Shown piece by piece: positions 6,943-14,048 of a stretch of DNA of 16,037 nt (within the stretch, counting starts at the first letter, position 1; each line of letters starts with the position of its first letter). The translations under genes and the position numbers were made by a program. This DNA is from CAZFYZ01 sp964523735 (GTDB lineage: Bacteria; Armatimonadota; UBA5829), in NCBI GenBank assembly GCA_964523735.1, contig CAZFYZ010000088.1:1-16037 (forward strand), in the 5' to 3' direction. Below the pieces are notes generated by a model. That model saw nothing but the letters and a program-made list of their open reading frames with translations, did not search any database and was not told the origin of the DNA.

Positions 6943-7013
6943 GCCCAGGTTGTCTACGCATCTTGGGCGAAAGGAATTCGGGCAGCCAAGCACTAAACAC
7001 TTTAGCGGGTTGC

Positions 7014-7047
7014 GCCCAGCACCCGACACCCGAAACCGGACACCCAA
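7014..7047. repeat. degenerate CACCCGA word repeat
   Basis: The plus strand reads CGCCCAG, CACCCGA, CACCCGAAA, CCGGACACCC, a run of variants of one 7-8 base word. It ends a few bases before the GGAGG site of the ABC ATPase gene. Confidence 0.5.
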
Positions 7048-7065
7048 GAATATGGAGGTGTGAAC

Positions 7066-7986
7066 GTGGCGGAAGCCATTGTAGCAACCGGCCTCAGCAA
7101 GGTCTATGGCGGTACGGTCAAAGACGCTGTTGCCGCCGTGGACAACATCAACTTCAGTGTGGCCCAGGGCGAGATCTTCGGTTTTATCGGCCCTAATGGG
7201 GCAGGCAAGACCACAACGATCAAAATGCTGTTGGGTCTGCTTTTTCCAACCTCTGGCGAAGCAATGATCCTCGGCCAGCCCGCGGGCGATATCGAGACAA
7301 AGCGGCGCATTAGTTATCTGCCGGAAAGCCCTTATTTCTATGAGTACATGAGCGGCGCCGAGTGCCTCGATTTCTACTGCAAGCTGTTTAGAATGGACAA
7401 GACTGCCCGCAAGAGGAGAGTAGGCGAGCTGCTTGACCAGGTCGGATTGGCTCGCGACGGCAGCCGCACACTGAGGCAGTACTCCAAGGGAATGCTTCAG
7501 CGCGTGGGGATTGCCCAGGCCCTGATCAATGATCCCGACCTGCTCTTCTTCGACGAGCCGACCTCCGGCCTCGACCCGATCGCTCACAAGGATATTCAGG
7601 AACTCATAGTCTCTCTGCGCACGCAGGGCAAGACTGTATTCTTGAGTTCCCATCAGCTCTCTGACGTCGAGACTGTCTGCGACCGCGTTGCGATCATCAA
7701 CCGTGGCAAAATGGTCAAGCTTGGCACGCTCGATGAACTCCTGCATGCCGGTCGGACAGTGGTCACGTTGTCGAAGGCTGGTGAAGCCCTCGTTGGCGAG
7801 CTGACGCTTCTTGCTGAGCGCGTGTCCGCCGAGGGGGACCAGACTCGCTTCTACCTCGAGACCGAGGACAAGGTCCACGCCGTTCTGGACAAGGCTCGCG
7901 GCAAGGCGACACTTGTCTCAGTGGTTCCGCAGCGGCAGACGCTCGAAGACCTCTTTGTTGAGATCGTAAGGGAGGTGCGCAAGTGA
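7066..7986 (+). CDS. ABC-2 type transporter, ATP-binding protein
   Basis: A 306-residue ATPase subunit of an ABC exporter of the ABC-2/DrrA/CcmA/YhaQ style. The Walker A motif GPNGAGKTT is at 42-50, the signature YSKGMLQRVG starts at 139, Walker B LLFFDEPTSGLDP is at 159-171, and the H-loop His is residue 196 in SSHQL. About 100 residues after the ATPase core, ending DLFVEIVREVRK, form the usual C-terminal extension. Two GTG codons compete: 7060 sits one base from GGAGG (7054-7058), while 7066 is seven bases from it, so 7066 is preferred. The stop overlaps the permease start by 4 nt (GTGA). With the permease and the TPR protein it forms a packed three-gene operon. The substrate is unknown; relatives carry drugs, lipids, polysaccharides, or serve membrane homeostasis. 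Confidence 0.94.
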   Translation: MAEAIVATGLSKVYGGTVKDAVAAVDNINFSVAQGEIFGFIGPNGAGKTTTIKMLLGLLFPTSGEAMILGQPAGDIETKRRISYLPESPYFYEYMSGAECLDFYCKLFRMDKTARKRRVGELLDQVGLARDGSRTLRQYSKGMLQRVGIAQALINDPDLLFFDEPTSGLDPIAHKDIQELIVSLRTQGKTVFLSSHQLSDVETVCDRVAIINRGKMVKLGTLDELLHAGRTVVTLSKAGEALVGELTLLAERVSAEGDQTRFYLETEDKVHAVLDKARGKATLVSVVPQRQTLEDLFVEIVREVRK

Positions 7987-8855
7987 TTATCTGGTCAATA
8001 GCAAAGACTACCATCGGCGAGTCCATGCGGAAGAAGGTGCTTCAGATCTTCCTCGTGGTGGCGATGGGGCTCATCGTTATTTCGCTCACTTTCTCCCAGA
8101 CGCTCTCCTTCTCTTCGAGCGGGGGTTCTTCTACGGACATAATGATGGTCAAGAGCTTCGGGCTCGGACTAATGGCGGTAGCCGGTTGGCTGATCAGCCT
8201 TGTGATGGGCGTCTCGCTCATTCCGCAGGAGATCGAACGCCGCACCATCTACACGATCCTCGCTAAGCCTGTCAAGCGCTACGAGTTCATCATTGGCAAG
8301 TACCTTGGCGCTCTGCTGACGCTCGCGATCAACATTGGTCTCATGGGCGTCGTGTTCATGGCGGTGGTTGTCTTCAAGGCCTGGGGTGCTCAAGTGCCGG
8401 GTGCTTCCGCAGCGGCGGTTGCTGCCGGCGGGTTGAACGATGTCGGCGCACAGCAGGTAGGCCTCTTCGACTGGAACACGGTGTGGGGGATCATTATGAT
8501 CTACTTCCAGTTCGTGGTCCTGAGTTCAGTGGTGCTGTTCTTCTCTGTTATTCTGACTCCCACAGTCAACTTCTTCATGGGGCTGGGTGTGTATATTGTC
8601 GGCGTATTGGCGCCAATGACCCAAACCCTGGCGACGTCGGAGAAAGCCAACATCCTGATCAGGAGCTTCTACAGGCTGCTTCATATGGTGGTGCCCAACT
8701 TCGACAAGTTCAACGTGGTTAACCCACTGATCCATCCTGAATCCCAGACCGTGCCGATCGAGCAGTACATCCTGCGCACCACGCTCTACGCTGTTCTCTA
8801 TTCCCTGGTGATGATGTTTCTTGCGGTGATCGTATTCCGCAGGAAGGAGGTGTAG
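7983..8855 (+). CDS. ABC-2 type transporter permease
   Basis: A 290-residue integral membrane partner of the preceding ATPase. About six membrane segments can be read: near residues 17-37 (VLQIFLVVAMGLIVISLTF), 55-78, 105-130, 160-185, 187-212, and the last near 265-283 before FRRKEV. The cytoplasmic motif IPQEIERRTIYTILAKPVKRYEFIIGKY, with its Glu, Arg and Lys residues, is the hallmark of ABC-2 permeases that couple to the ATPase. The GTG start overlaps the ATPase stop by 4 nt, with GGGAGG seven bases upstream. Only one permease gene is present, so the transporter is likely a homodimer. It ends one base before the TPR gene. The family is certain, the cargo unknown. Confidence 0.92.
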   Translation: MIIWSIAKTTIGESMRKKVLQIFLVVAMGLIVISLTFSQTLSFSSSGGSSTDIMMVKSFGLGLMAVAGWLISLVMGVSLIPQEIERRTIYTILAKPVKRYEFIIGKYLGALLTLAINIGLMGVVFMAVVVFKAWGAQVPGASAAAVAAGGLNDVGAQQVGLFDWNTVWGIIMIYFQFVVLSSVVLFFSVILTPTVNFFMGLGVYIVGVLAPMTQTLATSEKANILIRSFYRLLHMVVPNFDKFNVVNPLIHPESQTVPIEQYILRTTLYAVLYSLVMMFLAVIVFRRKEV

Positions 8856-8856
8856 G

Positions 8857-10296
8857 GTGCGCGAGGGCAATCCAAAACTGCTGTGGGGAGCGGTGGTCGT
8901 GCTGATGTTCGCAATCATGTTCGTGCAGCACGTTACCGATCCAATGCAGCTGAAACTGATGCCGCCTCCAACATCGGGCGAATCGAGCGATCTGCTTGTC
9001 CAGCTTCCCGGGCAGTTTATGGTCGCGTCGATGACAGGCTTCAAAGAGGTCATTGCCAGCGCTCTCTGGGTGAGGGCGGACACTTTCTTCCATACGGGGC
9101 AGTACGACGCGATCATCCCGATCGTCCGGCTCGTGACGTGGTTGGACCCGCATAACCTGGACGTATTCACAACCGGCGCCTGGCACCTGGACTACAACTT
9201 CGTAGACGCAAACCAGATGTCCGACAAGCGCTATATTCCGGCATCCATAGCCCTGCTCAAAGAGGGCATCAAGAGCAACCCGAAGATATGGGACCTGTAC
9301 TTTGAACTGGGCTGGACCCACTATCTCAAGAAGCTTCAGGACAACGAGAAAGCCCTGGAGTTGATGGAGAAGGCATGCACGCTTCACGGGCGTGATCCCA
9401 ACACCGGAAAGCCGATGCCACGCCCGGAGTATGTGGACAGAATGCTTGCTCACCAGTACGAGAAGGTTGGCCGTTTCGATGACGCAGCTAAGCAGTGGGA
9501 GAAAGCGCGCGCACGCCTTTCCAAGGATGATACTTCGTCTCTTGACGTGTGTGACCACAACCTCGGGCTTCTCTTGCTGAGGAGGGCTTGGCGCTACGGC
9601 GACATGGATGCATACAGGAAGGGCGTTGAGGTCTACAATCGGCTTGCGAGCCGAAAAGGCGCGCCTGCCGTCGTTGTCGAGGCAGCGAAGGCCGCGGAGG
9701 CGGACTACAAGCGCCGGTTGGCGGCGAACAATCCTCCCGCGGATGCGCGCAAGCCCTTGGACACCGGCTTCGACGTGAAGTTTGCGAAGGATGCTCCTCG
9801 GATCTTCCGCATCTCGGGCAAGCTCAACCTGGCGCGGGTTTCTGAATACAAAGACCTTGCGTCTGAGTCCTTCACGCACTGGTACCGCGACAACGAAGCT
9901 AGCTCTGCCGACCAGCGGGCGATGTGGAGGGATGGCTGCAGAGTGCAGTGGATGCTCTGTGACTACGATTACGTGATGCCGGAGATCGACACCTTCAGCT
10001 ACAGGATCGACAAGACCAAGACTATCGTTTGGGACACCCTCTATGTGCAGGGAGGCGCCTTCAGCGAGAGGATCGATCTCAGCCAGAACCCCGACTTCTA
10101 CCCGTTCAAAGGGGAGAAGTTCAAGCTGGTAGTCAGCTTCAGCCCCGTGCAGCCGGATACTCCTGACTACATTCAGGATCGCATCGGCTGGAAGGGTGAA
10201 GCCGTGGCGGACAAGAACTATCTGGACACGGAGACCTTGCCTGGTTTTCGCCGTTTGCGTAAGGAGATAATCCTCGACCGCAAGGATCTGCTGTAG
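8857..10296 (+). CDS. membrane-anchored TPR-containing protein of unknown function
   Basis: A 479-residue protein with one N-terminal membrane anchor (about residues 8-25, LLWGAVVVLMFAIMFVQ) and the rest probably outside the membrane. Tetratricopeptide-like helices occupy about 85-275. WDLYFELGWTHYLKKLQDNEKALELMEKA and MLAHQYEKVGRFDDAAKQWEKA (quoted in parts: WDLYFELGW, NEKALELMEKA, EKVGRFDDAAKQWEKA) are good TPR matches. The C-terminal 180 residues have no repeats and look beta-rich, with many Asp/Tyr/Trp; I do not recognise this part. GTG start with GGAGG six bases upstream, one base after the permease stop, so it is translated with the transporter. It may be a periplasmic scaffold or accessory of the exporter. 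That role is inferred only from position. Confidence 0.72.
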   Translation: MREGNPKLLWGAVVVLMFAIMFVQHVTDPMQLKLMPPPTSGESSDLLVQLPGQFMVASMTGFKEVIASALWVRADTFFHTGQYDAIIPIVRLVTWLDPHNLDVFTTGAWHLDYNFVDANQMSDKRYIPASIALLKEGIKSNPKIWDLYFELGWTHYLKKLQDNEKALELMEKACTLHGRDPNTGKPMPRPEYVDRMLAHQYEKVGRFDDAAKQWEKARARLSKDDTSSLDVCDHNLGLLLLRRAWRYGDMDAYRKGVEVYNRLASRKGAPAVVVEAAKAAEADYKRRLAANNPPADARKPLDTGFDVKFAKDAPRIFRISGKLNLARVSEYKDLASESFTHWYRDNEASSADQRAMWRDGCRVQWMLCDYDYVMPEIDTFSYRIDKTKTIVWDTLYVQGGAFSERIDLSQNPDFYPFKGEKFKLVVSFSPVQPDTPDYIQDRIGWKGEAVADKNYLDTETLPGFRRLRKEIILDRKDLL

Positions 10297-10363
10297 GGGT
10301 TAGGGCTTGGGAGCTGGGGATTGGGGCGCCTAGCGACTTCTGGTCTCTGGCTTCTGACTTCTG
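10297..10363. repeat. degenerate GGGGATTGG / CTTCTGG word tracts
   Basis: Two word runs lie back to back after the TPR gene. One is G-rich (TTAGGGC, TTGGGAGC, TGGGGA, TTGGGGC). The other is pyrimidine-rich (GACTTCTGG, TCTCTGG, CTTCTGA, CTTCTG). No gene is seen. Confidence 0.5.
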
Positions 10364-10377
10364 CACAGCAAACTTTT

Positions 10378-10410
10378 ACTGGAAATCCTTCGGGATTTCC
10401 AGTATGCTTT
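10378..10410 (+). terminator. intrinsic terminator with TTCG loop
   Basis: A perfect 11-pair hairpin, ACTGGAAATCC-TTCG-GGATTTCCAGT (10378-10403), with the very stable TTCG tetraloop, is followed by ATGCTTTT. It most likely ends the ABC/TPR operon before the SRP RNA gene. The minus strand lacks a T run on its far side. Confidence 0.6.
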
Positions 10411-10416
10411 TATACT
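10411..10416 (+). promoter_or_regulatory. -10 element TATACT of the SRP RNA promoter (candidate)
   Basis: TATACT lies 2-6 nt before the SRP RNA 5' helix. No convincing -35 stands at the right spacing because the terminator hairpin occupies that place. Confidence 0.3.
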
Positions 10417-10418
10417 GT

Positions 10419-10689
10419 GATCGTGCTAGACGGGGAGCCAGCGGTGCCCTGTAACCCGCAATCCGCTATAGCGGGGTTGAACTCCTGTCCGCGGTTTGGC
10501 TGTTTGGTAACGTACTCTGGTGGAAGGCGTTGATAGTCGGGCCCTGCGCAATGCCCGTTGCGTGAACCCCGTCAGGTCCGGGAGGAAGCAGCGGTAAACG
10601 CGTACGCGCATGTGCCGCATGGTGATCCGGCTGGAGCTGACTGCCAGGGCAACACCCGGGCGGCCACTATCAGAGACAGGTGCACGATC
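10419..10689 (+). ncRNA. ffs: signal recognition particle RNA, bacterial large type
   Basis: The RNA scaffold of the signal recognition particle, which with Ffh delivers nascent membrane proteins to the translocon. The ends pair perfectly: GATCGTGC (10419-10426) with GCACGATC (10682-10689). The conserved Ffh-binding hairpin reads GTCAGGTCC-GGGA-GGAAGCAGCGG at about 10571-10594, with a GNRA-type loop. The 5' part (GTGCTAGACGGGGAG, then CGGTGCCCTGTAACCCGC and GCGGGGTTGAACTCCTG) is the Alu domain, so this is the long form of about 270 nt rather than the 4.5S form of E. coli. It stands before dnaX-ybaB, the usual neighbourhood in many bacteria. The exact ends are set by the pairing and may be off by a few bases. 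Confidence 0.92.
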
Positions 10690-10700
10690 ATATCTAGCCA

Positions 10701-10757
10701 ATAGCGGATAGTCGATAGCTGATGGTTCTGTTCTCTCTGCTATCAACTATCCGCTAT
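10701..10757. repeat. inverted word repeat upstream of dnaX
   Basis: Arms ATAGCGGATAGTCGATAG (10701-10718) and CTATCAACTATCCGCTAT (10740-10757) pair with one mismatch around a 21-nt loop. A second pair, ATAGCTGAT (10715-10723) with ATCAGCTAT (10763-10771), overlaps the dnaX start codon. The whole tract is built from variants of ATAGCGGATAG and TAGCTGAT. It replaces any visible ribosome site. Confidence 0.6.
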
Positions 10758-10769
10758 CCGCAATCAGCT

Positions 10770-12542
10770 ATGGCCTACGTCTCCCTATATCGCAAATACC
10801 GCTCGCAGACGTTCGATGATGTCGTCGGTCAAGACCACGTCATCCGCACGATCAAGAATGCCATCGCCGCCGGGCGTGTGGCGCAGGGTTACCTGTTCTG
10901 CGGTTCCCGTGGCACAGGCAAGACCACCGTTGCCCGATTGATTGCCAAGGCACTCAACTGCCAATCAACCGACGGCCCTACTCCCGAGCCCTGCAACCAG
11001 TGCGAGGCCTGCACGTCGATCACAGTCGGCGCGGCAGTCGATGTCATAGAGATGGATGCGGCCTCCAACCGGGGGATTGAAGAAATTCGCAATCTGAAGG
11101 AAAACANNNNNNNNNNGCTGCGCGACGGCGTCAAGTACCCGCCGATGCGCCTCAGGTACAAAGTCTACATCATAGACGAAGCCCACCAGCTATCGCCTCA
11201 AGCGAAAGACGCTTTCCTAAAGACGCTCGAAGAGCCCCCGCCACACGCGGTCTTCATATTGGCTACGACCGAGGCCGGCAAGATCCCGATCACGATCCGC
11301 TCCCGCTGCCAGCAGTTTGACTTCAGGCGGGGTACGATAGGCGAGATCGGCGGCCGCTTGAAGCTGGTCACCGAGAGTGAAGACGTCAAGATCGACGAAG
11401 ACGCCCTCGAGCTAGTTGCGCGCGCCGCGCAAGGCTCGTACCGGGACGGCTTGAGTCTGCTTGAGCAGGTGATTGCCTACACCGAGGGCGGAATCACTGC
11501 CAAAGAGGTCTACGCGGTTGCCGGTATGGTCGATGAGGACGTGCTCCTCGAACTGGGCCAGGTCATTCTTGAGGGAGACACGGCTGCGGCGTTCGCTCTG
11601 GCCGATCGCCTCCTGCGCGAGGGCAGCGACGTTCGCGAGCTGCTCAAGTCCGCGGCCAATCACTTCCGTGATCTGCTCGCTCTCAAGGTTGGAGCGGATT
11701 CAGTGCATGCCAAGGACGAGCGGTGGAGCGAGCAAGCGGCTCAGTTTCCACAGGAGAGGCTGGTCTACATCATCGAGGTATTCTCGGGCGCTGAGAAGGA
11801 CCTGAAGTGGAACGAGCAGCACCGACTTGGCCTCGAGATGGCGATACTGAAGGCGATTGCCAAACCCAACCAGACCAGCGCTGGGTCTCAGGCTGCGGTT
11901 GTCTCCGCCCCTGTGCAGTCGACGCCGGCGCCAAAGTCGGCCGCGCAGCCCAAGCCCGCCCCGAAACCGGAGGCGTCGGTCCCTGCCAAAGAGCCCGTTG
12001 CCGTCGCTCAACCGAAAGCCCATCAGTCTGCGGTTGGCGAGGTACCTGAGGCCACTAAGGCAACTGAGCCGGTCGAAAATCCGTCTGTGGCAGAGGCGCC
12101 GTCCGAGGCTGAGGAGCCATCCGCCGAGCCGGCAAAGTCTGTCACGCTCGGCGACGTCCAACGCGGTTGGCAGAAGATCCTGATGCACATGAGCAAGGTC
12201 ATGAAGCGCGTGAGCGAGGCCTCTCTGGCGAAGGAGGGCACGCCTACCGATCTGCAAGGCGGCCTGCTCACAGTCAGCTTCGACCGGAAGTACAAGTTTC
12301 ACAAAGACGCGACAGAGCGTAATGTAGACAAGATCGCGGAAGCTATAGAGCAGGTGCTTGGCGCCAGGCTGAAAGTGGCGACTGTCCTTTCAGGCCAGGC
12401 TGCGGGCGATCAGCCCGCCCAGGACGATGATCCTTTCAAGGAGGCCGCCGTTCCAGAGCACCCGCAGAAGAACACGATTCTGACGATGTTCGACGGAAAC
12501 GAAGTTGACCCGGGTCCTGATCCCTGGGATGAGGAGGAATAG
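10770..12542 (+). CDS. dnaX: DNA polymerase III subunit gamma/tau (contains a 10-N gap)
   Basis: The AAA+ clamp-loader subunit that loads the sliding clamp and, as tau, links the polymerases at the fork. MAYVSLYRKYRSQTFDDVVGQ is the standard N-terminus. Walker A GSRGTGKTT is at 45-53. The zinc module uses C64, C75, C78 and C81. Walker B YIIDEAHQLS follows the gap, then LEEPPPHAVFILATTE and the SRC motif in RSRCQQF. After about residue 365 comes a Pro/Ala/Lys-rich linker, then a conserved C-terminal domain, so the product is tau-like. No A-run for a gamma frameshift is seen. The ATG at 10770 matches the family start but has no Shine-Dalgarno and abuts an inverted repeat. Ten N at 11107-11116 sit between NLKEN and LRDGVKY; both flanks appear to encode the same four residues, so the true protein is probably about eight residues shorter. 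ybaB follows two bases later. Confidence 0.95.
   Translation: MAYVSLYRKYRSQTFDDVVGQDHVIRTIKNAIAAGRVAQGYLFCGSRGTGKTTVARLIAKALNCQSTDGPTPEPCNQCEACTSITVGAAVDVIEMDAASNRGIEEIRNLKENXXXXLRDGVKYPPMRLRYKVYIIDEAHQLSPQAKDAFLKTLEEPPPHAVFILATTEAGKIPITIRSRCQQFDFRRGTIGEIGGRLKLVTESEDVKIDEDALELVARAAQGSYRDGLSLLEQVIAYTEGGITAKEVYAVAGMVDEDVLLELGQVILEGDTAAAFALADRLLREGSDVRELLKSAANHFRDLLALKVGADSVHAKDERWSEQAAQFPQERLVYIIEVFSGAEKDLKWNEQHRLGLEMAILKAIAKPNQTSAGSQAAVVSAPVQSTPAPKSAAQPKPAPKPEASVPAKEPVAVAQPKAHQSAVGEVPEATKATEPVENPSVAEAPSEAEEPSAEPAKSVTLGDVQRGWQKILMHMSKVMKRVSEASLAKEGTPTDLQGGLLTVSFDRKYKFHKDATERNVDKIAEAIEQVLGARLKVATVLSGQAAGDQPAQDDDPFKEAAVPEHPQKNTILTMFDGNEVDPGPDPWDEEE
11107..11116. other. assembly gap of 10 N inside dnaX
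   Basis: Ten undetermined bases join two contigs. The left flank encodes LKEN and the right flank LRDG; either one followed by VKYPPM fits the DnaX family. The contigs therefore probably overlap, and the gap length is nominal. Confidence 0.9.
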
Positions 12543-12544
12543 CA

Positions 12545-12901
12545 TTGTCCAAGCGAAACCCATTCGGCAACCTTGGTGGAATACCTGGCCTCGGCGACAT
12601 GATGCGCCAAGTCCAGAAGATGGAGGAAGACACCAAGCGTCTTGACCAGGAACTGGCCGAAGCCCGCATAGAAGCGTCCTCGGGAGGCGGCATGGTCAAG
12701 GCTGTAGCCAACGGCAAGGGCGAGGTCCTCGAGATCAAGATCGACCCGCAAGTCATCGACCCTGACGATGCCGAGATGTTGGAAGACATGGTGGTAAGCG
12801 CCGTCCGGGAAGTCCTGCAGAAGGGCGTAGAGATGAAAGAATCCCGCATGCAGGAGATCACCGGCGGACTCAACCTGCCGAATATGCCCGGGCTGTTCTA
12901 G
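12545..12901 (+). CDS. ybaB: YbaB/EbfC family nucleoid-associated protein
   Basis: A 118-residue DNA-binding protein of the YbaB/EbfC family, which forms tweezer-like dimers. Relatives coat the nucleoid or act near recombination genes. Typical features are GLGDMMRQVQKMEEDTKRL, the SSGGGMVKAVANGKGEVLEIKID core split by glycine loops (SSGGGMVKAVANGKG at about 47-61), and the helix EDMVVSAVREVLQK. The N-terminal 20 residues are glycine-rich. The TTG start at 12545 lies two bases after the dnaX stop, with GGAGG in the last dnaX codons, so the two genes are coupled. In many bacteria recR comes next; here it does not. Confidence 0.94.
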   Translation: MSKRNPFGNLGGIPGLGDMMRQVQKMEEDTKRLDQELAEARIEASSGGGMVKAVANGKGEVLEIKIDPQVIDPDDAEMLEDMVVSAVREVLQKGVEMKESRMQEITGGLNLPNMPGLF

Positions 12902-12983
12902 CAGGCACAAGCTTTGGTCAGTTGCTGGTAGACTCCCATCGCTACATTGGTCCCCTTGTTCGGCAGGACATTCTGACTAGATA

Positions 12984-13011
12984 TTGACAACTGCTCCAGG
13001 AATGGCATAAC
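12984..13011 (+). promoter_or_regulatory. promoter of the LVIVD/S74 surface-protein gene
   Basis: TTGACA (12984-12989), 16 bases, CATAAC (13006-13011). The -35 is perfect; the -10 matches four of six. Transcription from about 13018 would place the hairpin at 13027-13050 in the 5' leader. Confidence 0.5.
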
Positions 13012-13026
13012 TTTAACGAGAGTGCT

Positions 13027-13050
13027 GAGTCAGTCCAGGCGGACTGACTC
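13027..13050 (+). repeat. perfect hairpin in the 5' leader
   Basis: GAGTCAGTCC-AGGC-GGACTGACTC: ten perfect pairs with a four-base loop, 18 nt before the GGAGG site of the surface-protein gene. No T run follows, so it is not an intrinsic terminator. It may stabilise the message or be a protein site. Confidence 0.55.
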
Positions 13051-13078
13051 TACTTGCCATTGACACTGGAGGACCACG

Positions 13079-13609
13079 TTGTTCAATACGTCTAGAATCA
13101 CTTTCACATGCTTCCTGCTGATTGCGCTTGCTGTGACGGTCGCCGCGGCGCCTCTGGGCACCGGGTTTTCCTATCAAGGTAAGTTGACTGACTCGGAGGG
13201 GAGGCCCCTGTCAGGCCCCTACTCTATGAACTTCAGGCTGTTTGACGCCGAAACCGGTGGCACCCAGGTCGGAAACATCTTTGTCGTTGAGGATGTGAAC
13301 CTCGTCGGCGGTCTGTTCACTGTGCAGCTGGATTTCGGGGCTGAGGCGTTCTCCGGCCAGAGGCGTTGGCTCGAGATAAGGCTCGGCAAGCTGATACTCT
13401 CGCCGGCTTGCCGAGATCACATCCGCGCCCACCGCCGTCTATGCTCAAACGGTTCCCTGGAGTGGCGTAACCGGAGCGCCGACCATTCCCACTACGCTGC
13501 CGCCTTCCGGGCCTGCCGGAGGCAGCCTTGCCGGCACTTACCCCGACCCAGCCATTGCCGACGGCGCAATTTCCACCTCGAACATCGCCGATGGCGCGGT
13601 GACGGCTGA
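13079..13609 (+). CDS. N-terminal fragment of the surface-protein gene
   Basis: First open piece, 176 residues. It is correct to about residue 109 (WLEIRLGKLILSP). From there to its stop it is read out of frame, which shows as Arg/His/Cys-rich nonsense (ACRDHIRAHRRLCS). It carries the signal peptide. On its own it would be a truncated secreted module. Confidence 0.6.
   Translation: MFNTSRITFTCFLLIALAVTVAAAPLGTGFSYQGKLTDSEGRPLSGPYSMNFRLFDAETGGTQVGNIFVVEDVNLVGGLFTVQLDFGAEAFSGQRRWLEIRLGKLILSPACRDHIRAHRRLCSNGSLEWRNRSADHSHYAAAFRACRRQPCRHLPRPSHCRRRNFHLEHRRWRGDG
13382..13415. repeat. perfect inverted repeat at the first frameshift
   Basis: Arms CTCGGCAAGC (13382-13391) and GCTTGCCGAG (13406-13415) with a 14-nt loop. 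The frame changes between the loop end and the right arm (CCGGCTT). Such repeats can promote template-switch mutations. Confidence 0.7.
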
Positions 13610-14048
13610 GAAGATCGCGCCTAGCGCGCTGGCGAACTACACCGGTAATATGCAGAACCTGGCGAGCACGAGTATGAACCCCTCAGTCGTCGGTTCTGTA
13701 GTGGTTGGCGTCCACCCGCAGTCCATCGCCATGTCCGGCGATTACGCGTATGTGATCACCAATACAGATGCCAAGCTTGAGGTGATTAATATTTCAAATC
13801 GCGCGAACCCTGTGGTTGTTGGGTCAGCCGATGTGGGGAGCAATTCGCAATCGGTCACGGTTTCAGGGCGATACGCATACGTAGCTAATCGCAGCCCAGG
13901 AGAGCTGCAGGTATTCGATATCTCAACACCTACAGAGCCCGTCCTTATCGGCACTGCCAAGTTTGTTGGGGGACTGACCTCCGCGGCCATATCCGGCAGG
14001 TATGCCTTTGTCACTGATTACTCGGGGGGGGCGCTTCAAAGCTGTTGA
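13599..14048 (+). CDS. middle fragment of the surface-protein gene (LVIVD repeats 1-3)
   Basis: Second open piece. The coding frame really begins near 13405 (RLAEITSAPTAVYAQ). The GTG at 13599 has no ribosome site and is not an independent start. It ends at a stop created just after the G8 run. Confidence 0.5.
   Translation: MTAEKIAPSALANYTGNMQNLASTSMNPSVVGSVVVGVHPQSIAMSGDYAYVITNTDAKLEVINISNRANPVVVGSADVGSNSQSVTVSGRYAYVANRSPGELQVFDISTPTEPVLIGTAKFVGGLTSAAISGRYAFVTDYSGGALQSC

Noticed and set aside
6832..7878. 348-codon open frame on the minus strand across the DUF1343 end and the ABC ATPase
   Set aside because: It is antisense to a certain ABC ATPase, shows no domain, and is a by-product of GC-rich codon use.
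8719..9879. 386-codon open frame on the minus strand inside the permease and TPR genes
   Set aside because: Antisense to two genes with good ribosome sites; Arg/His/Leu-rich composition with no recognisable fold.
11850..12120. Programmed -1 frameshift making DnaX gamma
   Set aside because: No A-rich slippery heptamer is visible in the linker region.
11700..12302. 200-codon minus-strand open frame inside dnaX
   Set aside because: Shadow of the Pro/Ala/Lys-rich linker of DnaX; repetitive Arg/Leu/Gly with no support.
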